NCBI RefSeq assembly: GCF_001642475.1
Contig: NW_019173949.1
Coordinates: 62,001 to 126,000 of the forward strand
Direction: 5' to 3'
From: Fonsecaea monophora
Taxonomy: Eukaryota; Ascomycota; Eurotiomycetes; Chaetothyriales; Herpotrichiellaceae
Length of the DNA stretch: 64,000 bases
Made by a program: the position numbers and the translations under genes. Positions within the stretch are counted from its first letter, which is position 1, and the number at the start of each line of letters is the position of its first letter. This document shows positions 19,953-29,686 of this stretch, in pieces. Below the pieces are notes generated by a model. It had not been told where the DNA came from, ran no database searches, and saw nothing but the letters and a program-made list of their open reading frames with translations.

Positions 19953-21460
19953 ATGGCACCGTCGGCAACCAATGGCGATGGCGTCAACGGCATCACCAGG
20001 GTAAATGGGCAGACGACTGGCACTCAGTTGAAAGCGACGGCTCCGGCGTTCCACCCAGCTGGCACCCCCGATCGATCAAGGTACCATGCCTCGACTTCCG
20101 ATGAAGCCATCCACACTGAGCATGAATACGCCGCTCACAACTACCACCCTCTACCAGTTGTCTTTGCTCGAGCGCTGGGAACCAGTGTATGGGATCCAGA
20201 GGGCCGACAATATCTGGATTTCCTTTCCGCCTATTCTGCCGTGAACCAGGGCCATTGCCACCCAGAACTCGTCAAAGCCTTGGTCGAACAAGCATCCACG
20301 CTCACCTTGAGCTCGAGGGCATTCTACAATGACGTATTTCCCCGCTTTGCAGAATTTGTCACCAAGTATTTCAACTTTGACATGGTTTTGCCAATGAACA
20401 CCGGTGCTGAGGCCGTGGAAACAGCAGTCAAGATCGCCAGGAAATGGGGATATAAATCCAAAGGCATACCACATGACGAGGCAATCGTGCTCAGTGTGGG
20501 GGAAAATTTCCATGGACGGACGTTCTCTGCCATCTCCATGTCCACTGACCCTGAATCCCGCGACAACTATGGTCCCTACCTACCTGGCGTCGGTAGCATC
20601 TCTCCAGCCACGGGTAAAGTTATTCCATACAATGACATCCCGGCTGTCCGTGCCGCATTCGAATCCCACGGCGACAAGATTGCCGGGTTCCTCGTTGAAC
20701 CGATCCAGGGGGAAGCCGGTATTGTGGTTCCTGACGACAGCTATCTGGCGGAGCTTCGCGCACTGTGCGATCAATATAACGTGCTGCTCATTTGCGACGA
20801 GATTCAAACAGGTATCGCGCGAACGGGGAAACTTCTTTGCCACGAATGGGCTGGAATAAAACCAGACCTTGTTCTGTTGGGTAAAGCCATCTCTGGCGGA
20901 ATGTATCCCGTCTCCTGCGTCCTCGGCCGCAAAGACGTAATGCTCACCATCGAACCCGGTACACACGGGTCCACGTACGGCGGCAACCCGCTTGGTTGTG
21001 CCGTCGCGATCCGTGCCCTTGAGGTCGTCCGTGAAGAGAAGATGACTGAACGGGCAGAGAAGCTCGGACATGTTTTCCGCGATGGATTGAGGGACTTGAA
21101 TTCGGATTTGATCAAAACAGTCAGGGGTAAGGGGCTGCTGAACGCGATTGTCATTGATGAGGAAAAGACAAACGGACACAGTGCGTGGGATCTGTGTATG
21201 TTGATGAAGGAGAAGGGATTATTGGTGAGTCTTCCAATTCTCTAGGTCATAGCAGTGCTAACTGTGCACAACAGGCAAAACCCACACACCAGAACATCAT
21301 TCGTCTTGCTCCACCGCTAGTTATTACAGAAGATGAGATCAAGCGTGCTTTGGCCATCATTGCGGAGGCAGTGGTGGAACTTCCGAACTTAAAGGGAGAG
21401 AAAGAGAAGCAGGTCCTTCCAGAGGGTGAGAAGAATGTTCACATTGGTGTGGACAATTAA
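19953..21460 (+). CDS. CAR2: Ornithine delta-aminotransferase, cytosolic
   Basis: PLP enzyme that converts ornithine and 2-oxoglutarate to glutamate semialdehyde and glutamate, linking arginine breakdown to proline and glutamate. Exon 1 is 19953-21224 and exon 2 21275-21460, with a 50-bp intron (GTGAGT...CAACAG, phase 0); 485 residues. Class-III aminotransferase motifs are present: MNTGAEAVETAVKIARKWG, ENFHGRTFSAISMSTDP, VEPIQGEAGI, LLICDEIQTGIARTG and LLGKAISGG, with the PLP-binding Lys at 311. The first 50 residues are a Gly/Thr/Asn-rich extension with few basic residues and no obvious mitochondrial presequence, consistent with a cytosolic enzyme as in yeast Car2. A short hydrophilic tail follows the family core. 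Confidence 0.95.
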
Positions 21461-21775
21461 ATTGGACCCCATTGATGGAGTGGACTCGCCGCATAAGAGG
21501 GGTATGAACCGCATTGAGGGTGCGATGTATCAAATACTAACGAGTCACGGAGTAATGACGCTTACTAGAGACATGCGACATGGGTCTGTGTTTGCAAAGA
21601 GGTGGCATTGACGGTCAGCTCTTTTCCAGCCAGGGGAATTTCATTTTTAGGTTGACAGGTCAATGGTCTTCCAGTTTTGAGTATTGCCGCATGGGTGCTT
21701 GGGATTGTTCAACCTTGTGTGAACAAAAAGGGGTACTTAGGACGAAAGTTTGAAGCTTGTTGGGCAAAGAGTCAG
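21461..21775. other. Convergent intergenic spacer
   Basis: 315 bp between two facing 3' ends; nothing recognisable. Confidence 0.6.
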
Positions 21776-22530
21776 TCATGGATCAAAGCGTTGACCTGAA
21801 TAGACCTGTACCCATTGCCCGACGCCACTCTCATCCATCGCGGATGGTTTGCTTGTCAAGCTACCAGATTGATTCCCTTGCTCATGTGGGCCCGCTGTCT
21901 CTTTTTCCCACTTGCCCTCTACAAAGATCTGACCGACGTACTTCAGGTCATCGGCAACTAGGCGCTTCTCCTGGTGTTCTCCTCGGGAGAGGCCGGTTGC
22001 TTGACCGCTGGGACGTTGAGATACAGCGAGGCCGGAGTCTACTGCATCGACTCTCGACACTGAGCCATCTGTTGACGATGGATTTGCGAGGATGGACCAC
22101 GTTTTTCGTGTGCTGCTCGCTGGGCTTCTCTTGCGTGGGGTGACATGGTGGGCGAGGCCAGAACTCAGGCCGTTCCACGGCTGAACTTGGATGTCCTCGG
22201 CCATGAATCGTTGCATTGGCGAGAGGCCCGGCGGTGTCGTCTCTTTGACCGCGTCAAGTCTGGCTCGTGTGGTGTTCTGGAAAGTCAACCCCTCCATGGA
22301 GGTCGCGCTCCGTGTCGTCTTTGCGTTGCTCATGGGGTAGCTGGACATGGAGAGCACTGTGCAGGGTCAAGAAGAGGTCTCTCTGGCAGTGGAAGACGCT
22401 CGGATATCGCACTGGCGAAAGCATTCAATCCCTTTTTCTCATGTTTCCGCCGGTTTGATGGGTCAGGGAAGGCCCCTGTCTTATATGCTGCTTTCCCACC
22501 GTCGGTATATGGTACTCCGGTCATTCCCAT
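21776..22530 (-). CDS. Hypothetical protein, low-complexity, 232 residues
   Basis: Proposed exons 22530-22413 and 22356-21776, joined by a 56-bp intron (GTGCGA...GCACAG, phase 1). Exon 2 has strongly coding-like codon choice (many GGC, CTC, GTC, AAG endings). The N-terminus reads MGMTGVPYTDGGKAAYKTG and is hydrophilic. The middle is Ser/Thr/Arg-rich and probably disordered. The C-terminus carries a more ordered patch, LKYVGQIFVEGKWEKE. I do not recognise a family. A second frame on the same strand (22521-23030) could be an upstream exon of a longer gene, but I could not join it convincingly. The gene is convergent with ornithine aminotransferase. Confidence 0.55.
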
Positions 22531-23680
22531 TGCGCCCTGAAAATTCTCTGGCCCTCTCGCCTCGTGGTCGGGTATGCAGGGATACGACCAACGAAATGGC
22601 TTAGGATCAGACGTTCACACAAGGTGATTGCCAGTCTTTGGATATCGACAGCGGCCTCATCCATTCCATTGCTCTGCCGACCCTGGTCACATTCTATGGT
22701 GTGTATCGTCGGCCTCAGTGCAGGCGAGATGTCTGTCTGCGTCAACCGATGCATAACTCCACTAAACGCGCTCGGCGCCACTGACAGGGATAGTATTGAA
22801 TTGTTGCACCAGCCGCGGCGAGCTGGGAAAACCCTTTCGCAAAAGTATTCTTTCTCAGTCCTTGGAGTTATTCCCTGTGGAAGATGGAGGAGGTCATTGC
22901 CCAATGTCCTAGGCCAGACTGGTCGGTAATTTCGCAATCCACCTATCTTTAGTAGAGAAGCCTGTCCTTCATAGTGGTCAGACACATCGCGACACTGGCA
23001 CGTACTTTGATGTGCATACTTCAGCCTCATGTGGATTCAGATGCCGCACTTGTCGGATTTCATTGGTGGCCCCAACTAGCCCGATTGTCTGCCCTCGTTC
23101 TCATCCTTGACTCCGGCTCTTCAACCCACTGCATGAAGGTCCGGATGGACGATTGGATCTTGATGCTGGCCCATGCAGCGAAGGTGGGTCAGTTCACTGG
23201 TGAGATTCGAAGGATAAGAGGCGACGCTAGATTGATTGGTCTGGGTGAAAGGCCCCAGGAGATCTGGCTGGCATGGCTGGTCACAGATGGAGGTGTGATT
23301 AGGCTGTGCGCAGTGTCTCGACTTTGGGCGCAGCTGGTTTAAATCCCCCGCCTTCCCAAATGCTCATGGTGTCACCCGTTCTGCCCATTTCATCTTCAAC
23401 CTCTTGAGTATTCGTCGACACTTGACGACACAAAGAATTTGTGAATCTTGGTCGTCAAACCCAGATTCAAAGGCATTCTAATCCCCTTTCTCGCATAGCC
23501 TGACCTTCCCGTACACCAGGAATTCTTCCAATCCACCAGGGTGACGGGCTTGTTCGGACACGCACAGTTGCGCGGAGACGTACAGTCTCCGCGCAACCGT
23601 CATCCACATCAGTCACTATGATTACCGAATAAATGATGATGTTCGCGAACCACGTCAGGAGCGCCATGCTCTTCAGGGCG
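22531..23680. other. Intergenic or unresolved 5' sequence of the C2H2 gene
   Basis: About 1.15 kb. It includes an uncertain minus-strand frame (22521-23030) and a striking 13-bp hairpin at 23567-23597. The start codon of the downstream C2H2 gene should lie in this region, since no ATG is in frame near its visible 5' end. Confidence 0.4.
23567..23597. repeat. Perfect 13-bp GC-rich hairpin
   Basis: GTTGCGCGGAGAC (23567-23579) and GTCTCCGCGCAAC (23585-23597) are exact reverse complements around the 5-nt loop GTACA. It lies about 90 bp before the coding-like frame of the C2H2 gene, so in RNA it would form a very stable stem in the 5' region. Confidence 0.8.
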
Positions 23681-23686
23681 ATGCAG

Positions 23687-24502
23687 TGGAATCCCTCGGT
23701 GACGCCCCTTCGCCAGCAACCTTCACCTTTCTTTCGACACTATACACCCCTCGTCCCAACCCAGACCATGACAATGATGAATTCTCCAAGGTCTTCGAAG
23801 AGTTCATCGATCGGAAGTTCTGGGCCAACGATTTTTGCATGACTTGCCAAGGCACTCCTGGAATTTCCTGTCTTTGTGACCATCCTGATGCAGCACTGCT
23901 TGATCGCAACGACTCCCCGTCCTATTCCTGGAATGAACCCACAGCAACGCCCTCCTCCACCATGTCCCACAACGGAAACAGAGACGCCTCACCCTCCGCT
24001 TTACAAGTCCAGCCTAGCAAAAGCCGAAGGGACTCTCAAATTTCATCGACGCGTCGTCTCGGGCCCGCCGAGCTAGCAATGGATATCTCCTCCGGTCTGT
24101 CGTTACCCAAGCCCAAAAGAACTGAGGGTAGTCTACCAGTCATGCCGCCAGTGCCCCTGAGTATACCCTCGATTTTCAGATGTCCGCATTGCAATCAATG
24201 CTATGGCTCGAGCACACTTCAGGCTCGACGTTTCCGGTGAGCATGAAAATCCTCCAACAATGACGCTTTCGTCTCTGATGGACTGCAGGGAACATGTTGA
24301 AAAACACAAGACCCAGAGACGTAACTTTCAAGGCTGTGGGGTCTTCCTGAAGAACGATGCACGGACACTCGAACGCCATCTGAGGACAGCTCATGCCGCT
24401 CCATCACGGGTCCAAGACACATTCAGATGTGCGTGCGGGAAGTGGTACAGACGGAAGGACCATCTCATACGACACCGTAAGACGTGTCACAGCAGTCGCT
24501 AA
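23687..24502 (+). CDS. C2H2 zinc-finger protein, 5' end unresolved
   Basis: The visible coding region runs from about 23687 to 24236 and, after a 52-bp intron (24237-24288, GTGAGC...ACTGCAG, phase 2), from 24289 to 24502. About 254 residues are seen. The N-terminal half is acidic and Ser/Pro-rich, with a Cys cluster CMTCQGTPGISCLCDH. The C-terminal half carries zinc fingers: FRCPHCNQCYG with REHVEKH completed across the splice, an irregular middle finger ending ERHLRTAH, and a last finger FRCACGKWYRRKDHLIRHRKTC. There is no in-frame ATG between the upstream stop (23542) and residue 52, so a 5' exon is missing or the start lies upstream behind an intron. Likely a DNA-binding regulator; the target is unknown. 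Confidence 0.7.
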
Positions 24503-24854
24503 AGTCTGGCAAGGAAGTGGCGGGTGTAGAATATTGGAAACGGATCTTGGAGTCATTCGAGTGTTTGGGCACGCACCGCCCTGAAGAGCATGTGGTTCGC
24601 GAACATCATCATTTCTTCTTTGCTTCTTTCTGCGAATGTCTCTGGCAATATTGTGTTCGTATTTGGAGCCTGGATTTACGCCCTGCTTACGTCTCGGCAT
24701 TACTTTCTCTGTTTCTCTATATAGCATTGATTGTCTGGCAAGGCGTGGGATGATACTCCTTGAAGGTACTATGGGTCGTCACATCTCGGAAAATGTCAAC
24801 TTTTGCGGAAACGATGACCGTGAATATTTCAGGGAAACGTTTCAGGCGCGATAT
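24503..24854. other. Convergent spacer, no gene seen
   Basis: 350 bp between the C2H2 gene and the next minus-strand gene; nothing recognisable. Confidence 0.5.
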
Positions 24855-26249
24855 TCATAGTCTCTCGCCACTACTGGACGTCTCCATAGACTCCAGATTG
24901 ACCAGGCCTTGGTTTGAGGCAAGGCCTTTGTAACACAAACAACTTTCCGGCGGCCTCAAATATCCAGGCAATATCCCGAAACCCCAAGAATCAACAACAC
25001 ATATCGTCTCGAATCCCGCACGACTGAAGTCGAACTTGAACATCGGCATCCTCTCCACCCAGTGATCCTCGCCCGTGACCTCTTTGAGCAGTTCGCAAAT
25101 CGTACACTTTCTGGATTTCCACAAATAGAGGAATAAGATCAGCTATGGAATGACGCCCATCCCTCAGCAACAGGTATCTGTGAGAAACGCTACCGTTCGG
25201 GTCCGTCCAGAAGGACGAATAGGTCAGGCAGGCTCCGCCATACCTGCATCCCTCACAGACACGGCCAAGGGGGTTCGCTGGTCGTTCATCTCCTTGTTTG
25301 CCACCATCCACAATCTCGACAGCCGGCTCCAATAACAGCAGCTGGACCGGAACTTTTCGTGGTAGAAAATTCGCTGTGAGTGGGGGTACAGGCGGTTTAC
25401 GGAGTCGGCGCCGGTACCTTTGGATCTTCCTCCACCGAGCCTTTCCTGCTTGTTTCCTGTTTTCTGCCTTGTCTTGTTGGCCGATGTCGCCATCGGAAGA
25501 CGCTTCGGCTCCTTTGAACAAATCTCCAAAAGGAGTCGGTGATGCATCTCCCATTCTTCCAACGTGGTTGTCATTATGTGCCTCGTCATTCACCGGGTGA
25601 TCGTCTTCATCGAGCATGGGCTTGACCCGACTGTCGTCACGGTCGACTCTGGAAAGGTGCCGTTGGTGCAGTTCCCGTCATGCAGGAGATCAGTGTCGGT
25701 CAGGCAACCTTGACCCCTCAGCCCGCTGGCCGAACTGACACTAGCTGTCTCAATTCCTGTGGAAAGGGTGTCACTTTCCGGGTCCAGCTGCAAGGAGATA
25801 ACACCACCGGGTCCTGATCTTTTCGCCTCTATGGCTCGTTGCCGGGATGCAATGCCACTGCCGACAACCTCTGGCTCGTTACAGTGGCGGACCACCCACA
25901 TCACGCCATGCTCTTCAATCGCACATATAAAGGACGACGACGCTTTCAGCCTCTTGAAATGCTTCTGTCGGTGTCTACGCAACTTTGACGTACAGTCCCT
26001 GAAGTCGATGGCCTTGGCCACGTATTCCTTGTCGCTGGAACCGAGGGCCGCGAGCAGGTACAGATCTCCGTGGCTCTCGCTTCCGATGAACCTGACAATC
26101 TGGTATTTGGGACCGAGGCGAACGTTCTCGAATGAATTGTTTGGACTCTGCGACGCATGATCCGAGTCTTGGTCGAACACTCTTGATGCAGAGGTGAAGT
26201 CGGATCCCGTCCGCCGCGAGGCTGAAGCCCCTTTTGACACTTCCATCAT
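24855..26249 (-). CDS. Uncharacterised protein with kinase-like N-lobe and Cys-rich C-terminal half
   Basis: Tentative exons 26249-25709, 25646-25189 and 25142-24855, giving 428 residues. The two introns are inferred from frame changes and their splice sites are weak (GTTGCC...CCAGAG and GTTTCT...CATAG). Residues 49-115 read KYQIVRFIGSESHGDLYLL, then EYVAKAIDF and CAIEEHGVMWVVRH. This resembles the glycine loop and VAxK strand of a protein kinase N-lobe, but no catalytic HRD or DFG motif follows. The middle is polar and basic. The C-terminal third has CEGCRYGGAC and, after the second junction, KCTICELLKEVTGEDHW, possibly a zinc-binding domain. Family not recognised. An alternative is a pseudogene with two frameshifts. 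The coding nature of each part is fairly clear; the joins are not. Confidence 0.45.
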
Positions 26250-28255
26250 CTTCGCAATTGCGATGGCGCACAGCTCGGCTATATCAATGACAACGACAAG
26301 AGAGTCAGAGAAACCCCACGATTACTCACAATGCGATGAATGCTCTATGGGGTTGCCGTGGTCTGTATCAGGCTGAGGCGCTCCGACTTTGTGCTAAATT
26401 GGGGCCACCAATCAAATGAATGAATGAATGACTCGCTCGACGGGCAACCATCAGTCATGATCAGCCAACCGTCTGCAGCCTTACTTCTCAGTATAGCCAT
26501 GCAGCAATTCGGATATACATTCTACGTCGCAGCTTGTTGCCAGAGAGGTCACAAGGAAACCGTTGCTTGACAAGTCCTCGTCTCCCTCCGACCAGCACGG
26601 ATAGAGGTCTCTCCGTCGAGACGTTCATCTTCGCCCACGCCGCTACGCCGTTCCTATTCGCCCAGCTCTAGAGTTTCGTGACCTACCTGTGCTGTTGAAT
26701 GAGCATACGGGAGTCCCGCGTGTCGTCGAGAGTCCTCCATTCGATATCTCTGTCGAGTGCCCGGGCAGATCAAATCCGTCGCCATCGTCTGTCAGAACGG
26801 ATAGACAATCAATCCTGTACGGCTCTTGGCAGGGCTATTCTCCTCACCCGCGAGACAAGACAAAAGGATGGATGAAAGTTAAAAACTCCCAGCCCCCAAA
26901 GTGCTGGGGAAAGTTGCCAGATATACCTACAGTAATGCCATGGTCGACTGAGCCTTGGGTTGGTTGAGATCGGTTCGAACCGAGCCTAGGACGGAGGTCT
27001 CTTCCTAGCCAGGTATGAACAAGACGTCATTTCACCACCTGTATCATCTACAAGTCACTCAAATTACTTGGAGTAAGAAAGGAAATCAAGGAACCCAGTT
27101 ATGGGTGAGCAGAGGCCGCTTTAGCTTTTGACTGAGCACTCCTTGGACAAGAGACCGGGCCGTGGGGGCCAGTGAAAAAAGCCGAGATGAGCCGCGGGTC
27201 TAGGTATGTACTTGGAATCTATCAGACTCGTGGCCTGATTGCCACGACCACTGGACCGGACTCTGGCGGGCGACCCTTTTGGCAATGCGACCTCTCCAAC
27301 CTCCTACCAAAGCTTGTTCCATCCTGGTGCTTTTCGATGACAAAATTGGTCCGTTCACTGAAGCGAACCTCCTTCTAGGGGGGTGTGCTGGTCGCGTTAT
27401 TGCTACAATGGGCGATGGTTTAACGTGTCTTTCTGTGGGCGGCTCGCTGGTTGGTACTGCAAATGCGTTGCATAGAGAAAGGCCACATCGGCGTCGAAGA
27501 TTGGGTCAACCAGGCTCTTGACCACAGGATCTCTTCCACCAATGAGTGTGCGAATGATTTTCACGTTCCAGATCCATCAAGATTTATTGCACAGATGTCT
27601 TGTTTCTAGTGGAAAGCTTCAACGGAAATCAAAAAGAGATTGTCACGACGGAAATACTGCCAAGCTGGAATTGGCAGAGTCCTGGCTGCCATGGAGGACG
27701 GGACGATTCTGGGCCCACGATCACACCAGAAGGAACATGGGTCAACTCGACGTTTAGGGCAGACCACATTCGCTGCAACCTCAGCATTCCAGAACAAAGC
27801 GCAGAGTTCTAGGCTCATGACAACTTCCAAGGATTCTGAACATGCGCGATGCGAGGTCGGGAGTCTTAGCGACGACCTGGAGTTACTCCTGGACTTCCTT
27901 GGCCCTGGCTGGTTGACGCCCGTCGCAGAGCTCGTCGATTGTTTTGAGATTGCCGTGGCCCAGGGAATTTCCTCCAAGTCAATGTTCATGGCAGAATCTC
28001 AGCTTCTTTCCTGATCGAAATTCGAAACAGCGAGATGAGAAAACGTGGACCGTCCTCGTCAGAGATATGGCATCGAACTGCAAACGTCGACTCCCAACGA
28101 CTGATATACTTCCCAAAATCTCAATTGCTGACGAGCAACGGAACCCCCAGCCGGTCACGCTTGGAGTTGCCACACTGGGTTTGTATCAAATTGACGATTC
28201 TCCAAAGGATCCGGACAACAATGTCTAACCAGCTTGAGTAGGGGCTTTGGGGCAG
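26250..28255. other. Region upstream of the bHLH exon, exon structure unresolved
   Basis: 2 kb between the kinase-like gene and the bHLH exon. Coding-like plus-strand pieces occur at about 27640-28014 (with SLSDDLELLLDFLGPGWLTP) and 27950-28228. They may be earlier exons of the bHLH gene or remnants. I could not connect them by good splice sites. Left of about 27400 I see nothing clear. Confidence 0.35.
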
Positions 28256-28633
28256 TCACCGTCACACCCGCTGACACTGAGATCAAACTACGACTGCATC
28301 AAGCAAGGGCAGGCGGCTCAACTTGGTCTCCATTACCGAACAGATCTCACGGCAGCAGCAAACTCCATGCGCAACTCTCACAAGAGAGCTGAAAAGAACC
28401 GTAGAGATCGTCTAGCGCTCGCGATGCAAGAGCTTGTCATGCTACTTCCACAAAAGTCCTCGACCTCAAACTCGTCGGGCAATCAACGTGGTGGTAAAGC
28501 CGAGACCGTCGAGATCGCCGTGCAATACATCAAACAGTTACAGGAAGAAGTCAATGCCTTGAAGCGCCTTGCTCTGTCACCTTCGATATCGAGGACCTGT
28601 CTTCATGATAACACCACAGCACAAGATCAATAA
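28256..28633 (+). CDS. bHLH transcription factor, last exon (NUC-1/PHO4-like)
   Basis: The frame from an acceptor-like GGGGCAG (ending 28255) to the stop at 28633 encodes 125 residues with one basic helix-loop-helix domain. The basic region reads RNSHKRAEKNRRDRL, with the His, Glu and paired Arg that contact an E-box. Helix 1 is LALAMQELVMLLP, the loop is long and Ser/Gly-rich, and helix 2 is KAETVEIAVQYIKQLQEEV. The long loop and KAxTVExAxxYIxxLQ style recall the phosphate regulators PHO4 and NUC-1. No ATG precedes the domain in this frame apart from one just before the basic region, so upstream exons must exist (see 26250-28255). The PHO89-type gene starts about 1 kb downstream on the same strand. 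Confidence 0.65.
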   Translation, partial: SPSHPLTLRSNYDCIKQGQAAQLGLHYRTDLTAAANSMRNSHKRAEKNRRDRLALAMQELVMLLPQKSSTSNSSGNQRGGKAETVEIAVQYIKQLQEEVNALKRLALSPSISRTCLHDNTTAQDQ

Positions 28634-29686
28634 AAAGGTGTTTGCCACTGCTGCTGGATCATGTTGTCAGATGTTGCCCCTCGGCTGCGAGCTCATAAAC
28701 GTCAAAATGTGGCATTCGTGACTGAAAGTCCATAGAAAACAGCAGGTGACTGACAAACTCACCATCATACCACGAGGCGGAAGAGTATTTTACAGACTAC
28801 CACAGACGGGGTTCGCACATCATTGCCCATGCTTCAAGTGCTGTGATTTGAGCAAGTCAGAGTGGTCTCCTTGTCCAAATCATCAAGAGGTGGCTTGGTT
28901 GGTCAAGCGTGCTTGGAAATAACCGGGACTCGGCAGCATAGCTTGACTCCAGACCGATCCTAGTCGCTACTCGATGACGAGATTCTTTCAACGTGCCGAC
29001 GACATTCAAAGGCGACTGGCTCTCGTATTTGAATCGAGATTATCCTGTCCGGACACAAGAGTCGAATTTTACGGCCCAAAAACCATCATTGTATCCGATT
29101 GAGGGGGGAGACTTCCCGCCCAGCATAACGAAGGCTTGGAAGCAGAGAAATTCGCCAGGCTTGTGCTCGGCAAGCTGGGTTGTCTGCGCACATCTGATAT
29201 CAGGGGACGTCTACTTTTCTCAGATTAACCCATTTTTATATCCGCACGTTGGGCACGTTCTGGACATGGGGCTTACAATTGGCTCTCAACGAGGCCATTC
29301 CAAGGCTTTGCCAAGAGCCCTGTTCCGCCCCACCATCTTCTTGGCGGCGGGATTCCTTGGCATTTACACCTCCATCAGAATTCCAGAGAGGCTACTCCTT
29401 CCCACGGGCACCGCGACGCTTGCTTGTTAGGTATCTATACGACTCCCAGCGTGGCCTTATCCCCTTGGCACTGTGGTCCAGAGGGACCTTGGCGAATAAA
29501 ATGCGGGCTCTCAAGGGTCAGTCATTGTTACCTTGTGGTAGCTTTCTTCTGCTGCGACGAGCAGATCTCTATGTGAGTTCAATGATAAAAAGACTGACAC
29601 TCCGCCCTTTCCTCGCTCTCTTTCGACTCCCACAAACTACGACACCGCCGAATTCGACCTCGGAGAGAAACAGGTTCTAGAACAGG
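28634..29686 (+). promoter_or_regulatory. Promoter region of the Na+/phosphate symporter with CACGTT motifs
   Basis: About 1 kb between the bHLH exon and the PHO89-type start codon. CACGTT occurs twice nine bp apart, at 29245-29250 and 29254-29259 (CCGCACGTTGGGCACGTTC), and once on the minus strand at 28990-28995. PHO4 and NUC-1 bind CACGTG and CACGTT. A TTTTTATAT word lies just before the pair (29233-29241). Binding is inferred, not shown. Confidence 0.55.

Noticed and set aside
22521..23030. Minus-strand frame of 169 codons next to the 232-residue hypothetical gene
   Set aside because: Ends in a stop just before the neighbouring start, has no recognisable motif, and no good splice joins it; kept only as a possible upstream exon.
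22974..23342. 122-codon plus-strand frame
   Set aside because: No family recognised, no clear promoter or splice context, and the opposite strand is equally open in places.
26972..26981. GGTTCGAACC, resembling a tRNA B-box
   Set aside because: The word is a palindrome, no A-box lies at the right distance upstream, and no cloverleaf arms can be drawn around it.
29000..29680. Plus-strand frames of about 140 codons before PHO89
   Set aside because: They lie in the promoter/leader, end without motifs, and overlap each other in different phases.
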